From Tridacna crocea (taxonomy: Eukaryota > Mollusca > Bivalvia > Cardiida > Cardiidae), in contig OX031060.1 of assembly GCA_943736015.1 (NCBI GenBank), positions 26,675,231 through 26,739,230 of the forward strand: a DNA stretch of 64,000 nucleotides, given 5' to 3'. Below the pieces are notes generated by a model, which made no database searches, was not told where the DNA came from, and saw only the letters and a list, made by a program, of their open reading frames with translations. Positions 55,001 through 62,960 of this stretch are shown here, in pieces (position 1 is the stretch's first letter; every line of letters starts with the position of its first letter). The translations under genes were made by a program, and so were the position numbers.

Positions 55001-58000
55001 GATACCATCGAAATGCCTTATGGGGTAAAGGGTTAAGAACAGGGCCCTGGGGGTCATGGGATCGATCCCTGGCTAGGTCAGTTTCTCCCTGAAGATTGAA
55101 CATAGTCATTGCAATAGGATTCATTCTTCACCAATGGCTGGCAATTTTTTCACTGATGGTTTTGTGGAAAAGCAGCCAGTGGCTTGAAAAGAATATTGTG
55201 CAGTGTACTGGTAAAAAGAGACTCTAAGAGAGCATGGATAGGTGCACTGGCCACTGTGATATATACCTTAAATAATGTTGAAAACAGTGTTAAACACCAT
55301 GCAATCAATCATTCAATCTTACCAACTGTTATAATCAGAAATACTGATAACTCTTTACCACACAATCCCGACTTTTAACGACACTGGGCAAGAAAGCCTT
55401 TGAAAACATTGAGGGAAAAGGAGAAAATGCTGGTAACCAGCATTTTCTCCTTTTCCCACAATGTTTTCTGTACTTCCCAAAACACATTTTTATTCTTGAG
55501 TTGCATTTATTTTGTCGCCTGCAAATGCTTTCAATTTTGACTAGTCTAAATTCTGTCGTTTGGTAAAGAGTTAAGGCAATGCTCTGTGGCAAGCACTTTT
55601 TCAGTGATGGTTTTGTGGAAAAGCAGCCAGTGGCTTGAAAAGAAACTCTAAGAAAGCATGGATAGGTGCACTGGCCACTGTGATATATACCTTAAATAAT
55701 GTTGAAAACAGTGTTAAACACCATGCAATCAATCATTCAATCTTACCAACTGTTATAATCAGAAATACTGTTAAGGCCATGCTCTGTGGCTAACAGGTTT
55801 CAGGAACCTGCAAGAAGTATTGACAAATGTCAGCCTGTGCAATTCACACAGGACGATTTAGGTCCAAACTGTTTCCTTTTGCTCAATTTACAACATGTCT
55901 ATCAACCAATCTACCTCATAATTAAAATTCTGTCAGTTGTTGAGGGATAAAATGGATCTGATGGATCCATAATCATATGGCCTTCTTGGTATGAGTATAA
56001 AACACCACAAAGAAGCATTGAACCATCTTTAACCAGAGCATGGCTCTTCTATGTATATAACTAGAAGGCCCTGAAGGGCCTGAATATGCTCTACTGGCAG
56101 TCAACTTGAAATGGCTACTTTTCCCATACTGTTTGTAGGATTTTTTCAAAATCCATAGGGTTGAAGCTATTTTTGATACAAACAAACTGTGCAAGTTTCA
56201 CAAAAAGAATGATTACAAATGCACATTTTATCGCACAAACAAGAATTTGAAATTTTCAACTTGAGATGGCTACTTTTCCCATATTGTGTATTGGATTTTT
56301 TTCGAAATCAATAGGGTTGAAGCTACTGGTGTGATAAACAAACTGTGTGATTTTCATGAAAATCTGACAAGAAATGCAGACTTTATCGTGTAAACAAAAA
56401 TTTGAAATTTTCAACTTGAAATGGCTACTTTTCCCATACTCTTTTTTGGATTTTTTTTCAAAATAGATAGGGTTGAAGCTATTGATGAGATAAACAAACT
56501 GTGCAAGTTTCACTTAAAGGTGGCCCTTCAGATTTTGGGACAAAAATTTTGCAAGTGCAAAAAAATCATCCTTATACGAGGGGCATTTTAAAAGTCTTTA
56601 AAGTTAGGCAGTAGGTGCACGAGTTTTAAACGCATGTCAGTGTAATGCATACCAAATACAAGGCCAAACATTTATCTGTACATCGGTGCATTTTTTCCTC
56701 GAATTACACGTGCAAATTTTGAACAATTAGCATTAGAAATGAGCATGGTCAAGCAGACTGGCCAAAATGGCGGACGTGAATGGTGGCTCTGTGGCGGAGG
56801 AGCAACGTGCATATTGTAAAATTCGCGGATTACTCGGTTTCAAAGCGCCGGATGTTAAAGCCAATTTGGATAAGATATATGGAGATAATGCTCTGTCATT
56901 CCAAGTGGTTGCACGGTGGATAAGACTATTTAGGCAGGGTAGGGAAAGCGTCAAAGATGGCCCCCGATCAGGTCGTCCTCTGTCGGCGGTGTCGGAAAAT
57001 GATGTTGCCTGTGTGAAATCCCTCATAGACGCAGACGCAAGATATACATTGCAAGAAGTCATCGAGATATCGGGCTTAAATTCGTCGGCTGTCTTTCAGA
57101 TTTTAAAAGAACGGCTACGGCTAAGGAAGGTTTGTGCGCGATGGGTCCCGCATCTATTGACTGACGAGCAAAAGAGGGACCGCGTTAATAAAGCGACAGA
57201 GCTTCTCCATATGTACAAGGATTGTGACTCAAGGAGGTTGAGAGAAATAGTTACAGGCGATGAAACATGGCTGTACTTTTTTGAGCCTGAAAACAAGGAG
57301 AACAACAAAGTTTGGATACGCGAAAATGATGAAAGGCCTCAAATAGCGCGTAGAAGCAGGGGTGTCAGACGCATTATGTACGCTCTATTTTTTGATTCCG
57401 ACGGCATGGTTGCTCAAGTTCCTGTCCCTCAGCACACCAGTGTAACAGGAGCATTTTACAAAGCCAGTGTCCTTTCTACAGTGGTTAAGCACTACACTAG
57501 CAAGCGTCCACGCACAGGGGTGCGCGGCATACACCTGCTCCATGATAACGCACCGGCCCATCGCTCCGCTGTCGTTGAAGAATATTTGAAAGAGCAACAC
57601 ATTAAAACTTTACCACATCCCGCATATAGTCCCGACCTTTCTACATGTGACTTTTGGCTGAACCCATACATCAAGGAGTACATGCGAGGTCACCGCTTTG
57701 AGTCGCGCCATGCTGTAGGCAGCGCGCTGTTCCAGTGTACAAACAGTATACCAAAGGAAGCGTTCAAAAATGCTTTTCATGACTGGATCAGACGCCTAGA
57801 AAAGTGTGTGAACAACAACGGAGAGTACTTTGAAGGATTGAAATAAGTATGTGCACCTTTGGTTTTACTATATGAATAACCCGCCGTCACTGTAAGGACT
57901 TTAGAAATGCCCCTCGTATAACCCTAGTAGCCCAAAACCATCCGACAACACGAGAAATTAGAGATTTACTACAGAGCAGATTGACACCAATCGGAGACAC

Positions 58001-61000
58001 GTTCTATTTTTAGATGATCAATTCTCACATTTACATACAGGAATATACAGACAAAGTTTAAAAATAGCGTCCGAAGTAGACACTATAGAAAATAATTATT
58101 ACATATTTGTTTTGTAATGGAATTTAAGTGTTATTAGTCACGTGCCAGTCACTTGACATTCCCACAATGCTATTTTGATTTTTGGTGCAAAATCTAAAAA
58201 TAGCTTAAGAAGCTACGTAGCCTTTTAAGGGAATACCATCAAATTTTTTTTTATTTGTAATTTTATGATTCTTAGTTATTGATGATTTGTATTATTTTTT
58301 CATATAAATTTCAGTGATATATATATATTTAATTTGGTGAGATGTAAAAATTCTAAATACCCACCTTTAAATCTATTAACAAATGCAGACTTTATCGCGT
58401 AAACAAGAATTTGAAATTTTCAACTGGAAAATGGCTGCTTTTCCCATACTTTTTGTTGGTTTTTTCTTAAAATCAATAGGGTTGAAGCTATTGATCAGAT
58501 AAACAAACTGTGCAAGTTTCATGAAAATCTGACTAGAAATGCAGACTTTATCGTGTTAACAAGAATTTGAAATTTTCAACTTGAAACAGCTACTTTTCCC
58601 ATATTATTTGTTGGATTTTTTTCAAAATCAATAGGGTTGAAGCTATTGATAAGATAAACAATCTGTGCAAGTTTCATGAAAATCTGACAACAAATGCAGA
58701 CATCATCACGTAAACAAGAGAAAGACGAACAGACGGACGGACAGACGGACGACGGAAACCCTGCCATGACATAAGCTCTGCTGGCTTTCAGCCAGTAGAG
58801 CTAAAAAGGAACAAGAGGCCAAGATGGCCCTGGATCGCTCACCTGAATTTTTGAGAGGACCATAGACTTTTTTTTTTTGAAGGTATTGCAACACTGGAAA
58901 CAAATCATTATTTTGCCAAGCAATTTTTTAAAAGGTCACCTGTAAAAGTCCTTTCAAAATCTGACCAGCAGTTTCAGAAAAGAAGAACTTTTAGGAGTTT
59001 CTTAATTTCAATACAGTGCAAGTAGCCCCCATTCACCAGTGCCATGTTTCTTGACCTATCAAAATTTCAAGAACAAATTTTGAAAAAGGTCATTCCAGGA
59101 ATATTTCCGTGAAATAATGTTCAAATCTGACCAGCCGTTTCAGAGAAGAAGAATTTTCAAAAAATTCTTCATTTCCATATAGAGCAAGTAGCCCCCATTC
59201 ACCAGAGCCATGTTTCTCGACGAATAAAACTTTCACCAACAATTTTTGAAAAGGATAACCCAAGGAATATCTCTGTGAAAATTTTCCAAATTCTGACCAG
59301 CTGTTTCAGAGAAGAAGAATATTTAAGAATTTCTTCATTGCCTTATAGTGCAAGTAGCCCCCATTCACCAGAGCCATGTTTCTTGATGAATCAAAATTTC
59401 ACGAACACTTTTTTGAAAAGGGTCACCCAAGCAACATCTCTGTGAAATTATTTCAAAATCTGACCAGCAGTTTCAGAGAAGAAGAATTTTTAAAAATTTC
59501 TTCATTTCTGTATAGTGCAAGAAGCCCCCATTCACCAGAGCCATGTTTCTTGACGGATCAAAATTTCACGAACAATTTTTGAAAAGGGTCATCCAAAGAA
59601 CATCTCTGTGAAATTATTTCAAAATCTGACCAGCAGTTTCAGAGAAGAAAATTTTTTATGAATTTCTTCATTTCTGTATAGTGCAAGAAGCCCCCATTCA
59701 CCAGGGCCATGTTTCTTGACGAATCAAAATTTCGCGAAAAGGGTCACCCAAGGAACATCTCTGTGAAGTTATTTTAGAGTCTGGCCAGCGGTTTCAGAGA
59801 AGAAAATTTTTTAAAAATTCCTTCATTTCTGTATAGTGCAAGAAGCTCCCATTTACCAGAGCCATGTTTCTTGACAGATCAAAATTTCGCGAACAATTTT
59901 TGAAAAGGGTCACCCAAGGAACATCTCTGTGAAATTATTTTAAAATCTGGCCAGCGGTTTCAGAGAAGAAGATTTTTGAAGAATTTCCTAAAAAATTCCA
60001 TTTCGTTGCCATGGCAACCAGAGTTTTTGACGGAATCAAATTATGTGAACAATTTTAAAGAGGACCTCCCAAGGAACATTCCTGCCAAGTTTGGTCCAAA
60101 TTGGCCAAGCGGTTTAGGAGAAGTTGATGTTTAAAGAATTGTTGACGACGCATGACGGACGACGCACGACGGACACCGGGTGATCCTAAAAGCTCCCCTT
60201 GAGCATGTTGTGCTCAGGTGAGCTAAAAAGCATGCATCTAATTCAATGCAGAAACAATTTACATATATATATATTACCAATTATTTGGATCAGAATTGCT
60301 ATTTATGTATACTGTTTTATCTGACACAGTGCTGTTCTCGTCCTTCTTAAATTTTGGACAAACACATTTACATCGGGCATCTTCAAAACTAGTCTTTGCT
60401 GTAGCATCCTGCAAAAATGGATACAGGTAATTATGCTAGGATTCAATAAACTTATTTCAGAACTAGGATTTATTTTCAGCACAGTGACGAATTCAGTTAA
60501 ATATTCACCAAATGGTCTTCTATTTTTCTAATGGCCTTATGAATCTAGTCTTCTGAAAACATCATGGAAAAAGGAGACAATGCAAATTATCAACATTTTC
60601 TCTTTTTTCAATGATTTTTTACTGCACAAAATTTCACTAGTTGTTTACAAATGCTTTCAATCTAAGGTAGTAAAGTGCTAAGCTTATTTGATTTAACACT
60701 GTGAAACACATTCTTACTTGGTTGCAGTAAATATCCATGTATTTGAACAAAAAATTAACATGCTGTATCCAATTAAAACATGTCAAGAAACTGGTAACAT
60801 TATAAAAGAACTGTTAAAAGGGCTGCAGACAATGAAGGCCAGTGAAGCCTTTCTATTTACGACTTGGAATGTTCAAATTCTTTGCCAATCAATCTACAGG
60901 TAATCATATCTCCACATACTGAGTCTTGATCTGAAGTGCTTAATCTAGCAGATATCACCAATCTCCCATTGTCTGAAGACTACTGTAGACAATTCATCAT

Positions 61001-62808
61001 TATCATAATTTCTACATATCAGACATTAAATATCCAAGCCTAGCCCTGTAACTTCCACAGATAATCATTAAATGATTGATTTACGGATGTTTTGATAACA
61101 GACGAGTTTGGTAACATAGAGTTATAGAGTAGATCGATTGGATGTTTCGGTAACAAAGCAATTATATACATTACATGTATAGTGTTTATGTATTGTGACT
61201 ATTTTTATACCCATTGCATGGCTTTATTTTGTTCAAACCTTAGTTATTTAAAACCTTAATTTGTAATTTCCACTATGTTTCATAAATATTTTTTTTTGTT
61301 TTGTACCTCATTCCATGCTGTATGTATTGACCATGTGGATTGCCTATCTATCAAGTGAAAAAGGGTGAAAAGTGAAAAAAAAAAAAAGGTTTGAACCTAT
61401 CTATCAAGGGAAAAATGGGTGAAAAGTGCAAAAGTAAAATAAAAGGTTTGAACAAAACAAAGCCATACATCAGGTGTAAAAGAACATCACAGAACATAAA
61501 CACATTATAACTGCATTGTTACTGAAACATCCAGTCAATTTACTCTATCAGTCTATGTTACCGAACTCGTCAGACGAGCTTGTTAGTACAGATAACTGTC
61601 TTCAAAGGCAATGTTACTTTTTGACTGGTCGCCTCTGGGTACAGAGACAATCCGGACAAAATCAGTTGAAAGTTCTGCACAGATTTTGTGCGCAAGTTTG
61701 AAGTCTTATAATTTCCCAAATAGAGCACAAAACTAGGATTTAAACATACCTGTTGCTTGTGTATTCAATATTCTTTCATTTGAAATACAAATATTTTCAA
61801 TTTAAAAGCTGATCGTGAGAAAAAAACATGCATTTCATCACTAACTTAATTTGTTTGCGTTCCCGAAAACATACAAAATGGCTGCCACACACAATAAATT
61901 TCATCCGTGATTTTTCCGAGATAAACATGTTGTAAATGACTTTTACAAGCTTTTTACGTCATGAAGGGTTTAACAATTTGTTTTTGGCCATGTTTAGTAC
62001 TAAATGTTAATTGCATTTCTCTGCAATACAGATAAAACTGATGAAACTGAAGGTCAGTATAGCGCTCTGTATTTGCTACCGGAAAATTTACGATGGACTC
62101 GAGACCGTATGGTGTGCAGAAAATTTCCAAATATGAAAAAGATCACCGGAGCGTCTCATTATTGAGACTAACGAGCTTGTAGGCTTGACCTTGATATTTT
62201 TGTCTGAAAAACACGACTTAAGCTTTGATAGTGCGCATTTTTTTGTAACTTTACAGGCAAAATTTTATCACAGTATTACAAAATAATACATGTGAGTTTC
62301 TTCTCCGTTAGTAAATTTTCGGTGAAATTAAGTACCGCGGTACCATCAAGGACCATCCTATACAGAGCCATTAGTTTGTTTATTGATGCACCTTGAAAGT
62401 CCTGCTTTTTCTGAATCTACCAAAAATTGCTCTTGAATTTCCCAAAATGAAAGCATAAGGCCTCTGCCCAGTTTTTGGGGCAAAAACCCTTGGAAGCAGT
62501 ATTGACCATGAACCCAGCTATGGCAGGAATCACTACATCCCCATATTGAAAATACAAGTAAAACAGCTTTACTAATTTATAATAAATAGTTATATATACT
62601 GAGTAAGTCCTCTAGAGAACGTGTACTTATGGCCTCGAAAGAGCTCATTCTCTTGAAATTAAGGGATAGCCAAAGTTGGGTACGAGTTCTCTAGGGTACG
62701 ACTGCTCATACAAACGTTTATCCGTGTTTTCTTCCTTACCTCCGCGCTTCCAGTGACTAAAGTTTGACAAATACAAAGAAAAACTGTTAATTTTATCATC
62801 AATGCCAT
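48910..62808 (-). CDS. TMEM9: TMEM9-family transmembrane protein, complete, five coding exons, 198 aa
   Basis: TMEM9 is a small glycosylated type I protein of late endosomes and lysosomes. In vertebrates it is linked to v-ATPase assembly and endolysosomal acidification. Exons are 62808-62740, 60408-60278, 53812-53725, 51830-51699 and 49086-48910. All joins keep frame, and exons 2 and 3 share a split Cys codon. Seen: signal peptide residues 1-20 (MALMIKLTVFLCICQ); Cys-rich lumenal part (RCKCVCP, ICSLCQCRFESRNTTTIK); potential N-glycosylation at NST and NTT; membrane span about 97-119 (VVVIIIICVTSLLLIYMLF) followed by the family's DPLIARRP; and C-terminal RWKSTVQEQRRNIYDKHTML, matching the vertebrate TMEM9 ending. 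AATAAA at 48897-48892 is 12 nt beyond the stop. Length equals the 183-198 aa of vertebrate members. All introns are loaded with repeats, including the mariner in intron 2. Confidence 0.93.
49188..49402 (+). mobile_element. Hairpin MITE, diverged, near the TMEM9 exon 5 acceptor
   Basis: GATTTAAACCCTTCATTGACC to TTTGGTAAAGCGTTAA; core largely lost. About 100 bp from the acceptor. Confidence 0.55.
49509..49736 (-). mobile_element. TTAA hairpin MITE, near-reference
   Basis: TTAACTCATTACCATACGAC to TTGTATGGTAATGGGTTAA: the CATAC/GTATG change from CACAC/GTGTG occurs in both TIRs. CACTGTG/CACAGTG core. TMEM9 intron 4. Confidence 0.85.
49737..50680. other. TMEM9 intron 4 interior
   Basis: No exon; weak traces of old repeats only. 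Confidence 0.4.
50681..50802. repeat. Palindromic repeat with about 31-bp arms
   Basis: GTGGGCTTTTGAGTTAAGAT and onward (50681-50713) pairs with 50772-50802 (ATCTTATCTCAAAAGCCCAC end) around a 58-nt loop. TMEM9 downstream of exon 4 on the plus strand, i.e. intron 4. Confidence 0.5.
50943..51173 (+). mobile_element. TTAA hairpin MITE, CCTGCTGG subtype
   Basis: TTAACCCTTTACCAAACAATC to CGTTTGGTAAAGAGTTAA; core good. Preceded at 50918 by CCCCCTTTTGCCAGAGCA, a repeat end also seen at 4526 and 6333. Confidence 0.82.
51174..51698. other. TMEM9 intron 4, next to exon 4
   Basis: Apparently unique AT-rich sequence flanking the exon 4 donor. Confidence 0.4.
51699..51830 (-). CDS. TMEM9: TMEM9 coding exon 4 (membrane span)
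   Basis: Acceptor CTTTTTCAG, then VVVIIIICVTSLLLIYMLFL and DPLIARRPGQYQEHTDE. Three in-frame donors are possible: GAG|GTGGTT (exon to 51711), GTG|GTTAAT (51708) and TTG|GTAACT (51699). I chose the last as the best match to GTRAGT. The choice changes the protein by up to four residues only. Confidence 0.88.
52040..52165. repeat. Decayed hairpin MITE
   Basis: AATTGGGAAAGAAGAGGAAATC, GCTGGTTACC and a GGATTGTGTGGTAAAAAA end. Confidence 0.45.
52196..52765. repeat. Element with 18-bp inverted ends
   Basis: TTCTCGCTTCTCCGTTCA (52196-52213) against TGAACGGAGAAAGGAGAA (52748-52765), 16 of 18 matching. The 534-bp interior is non-coding. TMEM9 intron 3. Confidence 0.4.
52842..53070 (+). mobile_element. 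Hairpin MITE
   Basis: TTTGACCCTATACCACACAATC to TTGTTTAATAAAGAGTT; core inner stem perfect, outer decayed. Confidence 0.72.
53160..53400 (+). repeat. Decayed SINE of the same family
   Basis: Order of motifs matches 14346: TAAGATTCATTATTCC, GTTTCAATGACAGTAAGG, GAAAACCACAG, AAGTACTGGCAAAGG, TAATGTTGAAAG. No usable A or B box. Confidence 0.45.
53725..53812 (-). CDS. TMEM9: TMEM9 coding exon 3
   Basis: 88 nt from TTTCAG to AAAG|GTATG. Codes NCDFVVKEDLKICSLCQCRF and ESRNTTTIK, the juxtamembrane Cys-rich segment. The first T completes the Cys codon of exon 2. Confidence 0.92.
53848..54221 (-). mobile_element. Decayed then near-complete TTAA hairpin MITE
   Basis: 53848-53992 TTAACTTTTTACCAAACAAC remnant, 36 bp upstream of TMEM9 exon 3 on the gene strand. 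53993-54221 complete, TTAACCCTTTCCCAAATGGC to TTGGGAAAGTGTTAA; the CCCAAA/TTGGGA change is matched in both TIRs. Confidence 0.72.
54314..54542 (+). mobile_element. TTAA hairpin MITE
   Basis: TTAACCCATTACCACACAATC to GTTTGGTAATGAGTTAA; near-consensus. Confidence 0.84.
54713..55035 (+). repeat. Two right halves of hairpin MITEs
   Basis: 54713-54828 long arm ending GTTTGGTAAAGAGTTAA. 54890-55035 begins GACGAGCAATTTCACC (ATTGCTC core variant) and ends GGTAAAGGGTTAA. Confidence 0.55.
55036..55346 (+). repeat. tRNA-derived SINE, same family, with ATCA-type tail
   Basis: B-box-like GGGATCGATCCC near 55058, body shared with 14346 (AGGATTCATTCTTCACC, AAAGCAGCCAGTGGC, ATAGGTGCACTGGCCACTG), 3' TAATGTTGAAAACAGTG and a CAATCAATCATTCAATC tail. 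The 5' end is truncated or diverged. Confidence 0.55.
55347..55574 (+). mobile_element. TTAA hairpin MITE with a recognisable empty site
   Basis: ATAACTCTTTACCACACAATC to CGTTTGGTAAAGAGTTAA. Flanks AAATACTG and GGCAATGCTCTGTGGC recur at 55763-55790 joined by a single TTAA, so the insertion duplicated TTAA (the left one since mutated to ATAA). Confidence 0.88.
55594..55790 (+). repeat. Tandem duplicate of the SINE 3' half and its flank
   Basis: Repeats 55154-55346 plus the flanking GCTCTGTGGC at about 95%, with a 20-bp internal deletion. Here the flank reads ATACTG-TTAA-GGCCATGC without a MITE, and so preserves the empty target site of the MITE at 55347-55574. Confidence 0.7.
56577..57916 (+). 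mobile_element. Mariner transposon, apparently intact
   Basis: Terminal inverted repeats start CGAGGGGCATTT at 56577 and end AAATGCCCCTCG at 57916; 24 of the outer 29 positions match. The element is flanked by TA at 56575-56576 and 57917-57918, the mariner target duplication. Length is 1340 bp, normal for mariners (about 1.3 kb). It lies inside a TTAA element (56518-58366), itself inside a tandem-repeat element, in TMEM9 intron 2 and opposite to the gene. Confidence 0.95.
56767..57846 (+). CDS. Mariner transposase, DD34D, 359 aa
   Basis: Cuts and pastes the surrounding element at TA sites. N-terminal helix-turn-helix region about residues 1-115 with a GRPLSA linker at 69-74. WVPHLL (126-131) is the family's WVPHEL interdomain motif. 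Catalytic Asp are D165 in VTGDETW, D260 in LLHDNAPAH and D295 in YSPDLSTCDFW, with exactly 34 residues between the last two, as in classical mariners. No stop or frameshift; usual length is about 340-350 aa. GC content is much higher than the surroundings, as expected of a recent arrival. It is probably functional or only recently silent, which is inference. Confidence 0.95.
   Translation: MADVNGGSVAEEQRAYCKIRGLLGFKAPDVKANLDKIYGDNALSFQVVARWIRLFRQGRESVKDGPRSGRPLSAVSENDVACVKSLIDADARYTLQEVIEISGLNSSAVFQILKERLRLRKVCARWVPHLLTDEQKRDRVNKATELLHMYKDCDSRRLREIVTGDETWLYFFEPENKENNKVWIRENDERPQIARRSRGVRRIMYALFFDSDGMVAQVPVPQHTSVTGAFYKASVLSTVVKHYTSKRPRTGVRGIHLLHDNAPAHRSAVVEEYLKEQHIKTLPHPAYSPDLSTCDFWLNPYIKEYMRGHRFESRHAVGSALFQCTNSIPKEAFKNAFHDWIRRLEKCVNNNGEYFEGLK
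58810..60226 (+). mobile_element. Helentron-like tandem-repeat element, family 1, copy d
   Basis: Begins ACAAGAGGCCAAGATGGCCC directly after the end of the family 2 element and ends GCTCAGGTGAGCTAA. The 5' GCTCACCTGA is repeated inverted as TCAGGTGAGC at the 3' end. TGAGCA/TGCTCA hairpin before the terminal CTAA. Seven or so units of about 160 bp contain GTGCAAGTAGCCCCCATTC and CCATGTTTCTTGA. Non-coding; lies in TMEM9 intron 2. Confidence 0.7.
60278..60408 (-). CDS. TMEM9: TMEM9 coding exon 2
   Basis: 131 nt from a TTTTTGCAG acceptor to a TTG|GTAATA donor. Codes DATAKTSFEDARCKCVCPKF and on to DPNN plus the first two bases of a Cys codon. The CKCVCP motif is typical of the family. Confidence 0.92.
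60497..60680 (+). repeat. Decayed hairpin MITE
   Basis: CTTCTGAAAACATCATGGAAAA and ACAAATGCTTTCAATC remain. TMEM9 intron 1, about 90 bp upstream of the exon 2 acceptor on the gene strand. Confidence 0.5.
61101..61571. repeat. Element with about 140-bp inverted terminal arms
   Basis: Left arm 61101-61241 (GACGAGTTTGGTAACATAGA start) is matched by the complement of 61442-61571 at roughly 80%. The loop holds a two-unit tandem repeat (TCTATCAAG...GGTTTGAAC, 61347-61455). Probable foldback transposon; no coding capacity. Confidence 0.5.
61583..62170. mobile_element. Longer version of the hairpin-ended short element, copy 3
   Basis: Same left end (TTAGTACAGATAACTG) and right end (GTCTCATTATTGAGACTA) as the 105-bp copy, but with about 460 bp of extra interior. 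The shorter copies may be internal deletions. ACGAGCTTG is duplicated on both sides (61574-61582, 62171-62179). TMEM9 intron 1. Confidence 0.58.
62740..62808 (-). CDS. TMEM9: TMEM9 coding exon 1 (signal peptide)
   Basis: 23 codons from AAGATGG to GCGGAG|GTAAGG, coding a hydrophobic signal peptide ending VTGSAE. Phase 0. Confidence 0.9.
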
Positions 62809-62960
62809 CTTTACGCTGCTATTAGAAGCCACACTATGTAACCATACACTTAAATGAAACTGTTAAAAAATTTACATCTCATTAGACGACATAGTTGACA
62901 TTTTCCGGAAGTATGTCGGAATGAAATATCCGAAAGATTGCGAAAATTCATGGTCTAGCA
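62809..62960 (-). promoter_or_regulatory. TMEM9: TMEM9 5' UTR and probable core promoter
   Basis: Unique sequence directly upstream of the TMEM9 ATG. It holds CCGGAAGT at 62905-62912, an ETS/GABP-type motif common in TATA-less housekeeping promoters. The transcription start is not visible. Confidence 0.35.

Larger units (their letters stand above)
56518..58366. mobile_element. TTAA-flanked DNA element (Kolobok/piggyBac-like), split by the mariner
   Basis: Starts AGGTGG at 56518 and ends CCACCT at 58366, with TTAA on both sides (56514-56517, 58367-58370). Without the mariner it is about 507 bp and non-coding. Removing it rejoins the host repeat: left GTTTCAC-TTAA and right TTAA-ATCTATTAACAAATG match a neighbouring tandem unit reading GTTTCATGAAAATCTGACAA, so the insertion is precise. 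AGG at the ends with TTAA duplication fits Kolobok, but superfamily is inference. Confidence 0.7.
56061..58804 (+). mobile_element. Helentron-like tandem-repeat element, family 2 (interrupted)
   Basis: Near the left end GGCCCTGAAGGGCC (56067-56080) can fold back, followed by GCTCTACTGGC (56088-56098). The right end carries the exact complement GCCAGTAGAGC (58791-58801), overlapping a CTGGCT-TTC-AGCCAG hairpin (58781-58795), and finishes CTAA. Between lie five units of about 155-163 bp containing TGGCTACTTTTCCCAT (near 56104, 56266, 56426, 58431, 58587). This is the plan of non-autonomous Helentrons and of bivalve 'pearl' elements: subterminal inverted repeats, 3' hairpin, CTRR-type end, core tandem repeats. 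It is interrupted by 56518-58366. Confidence 0.65.
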
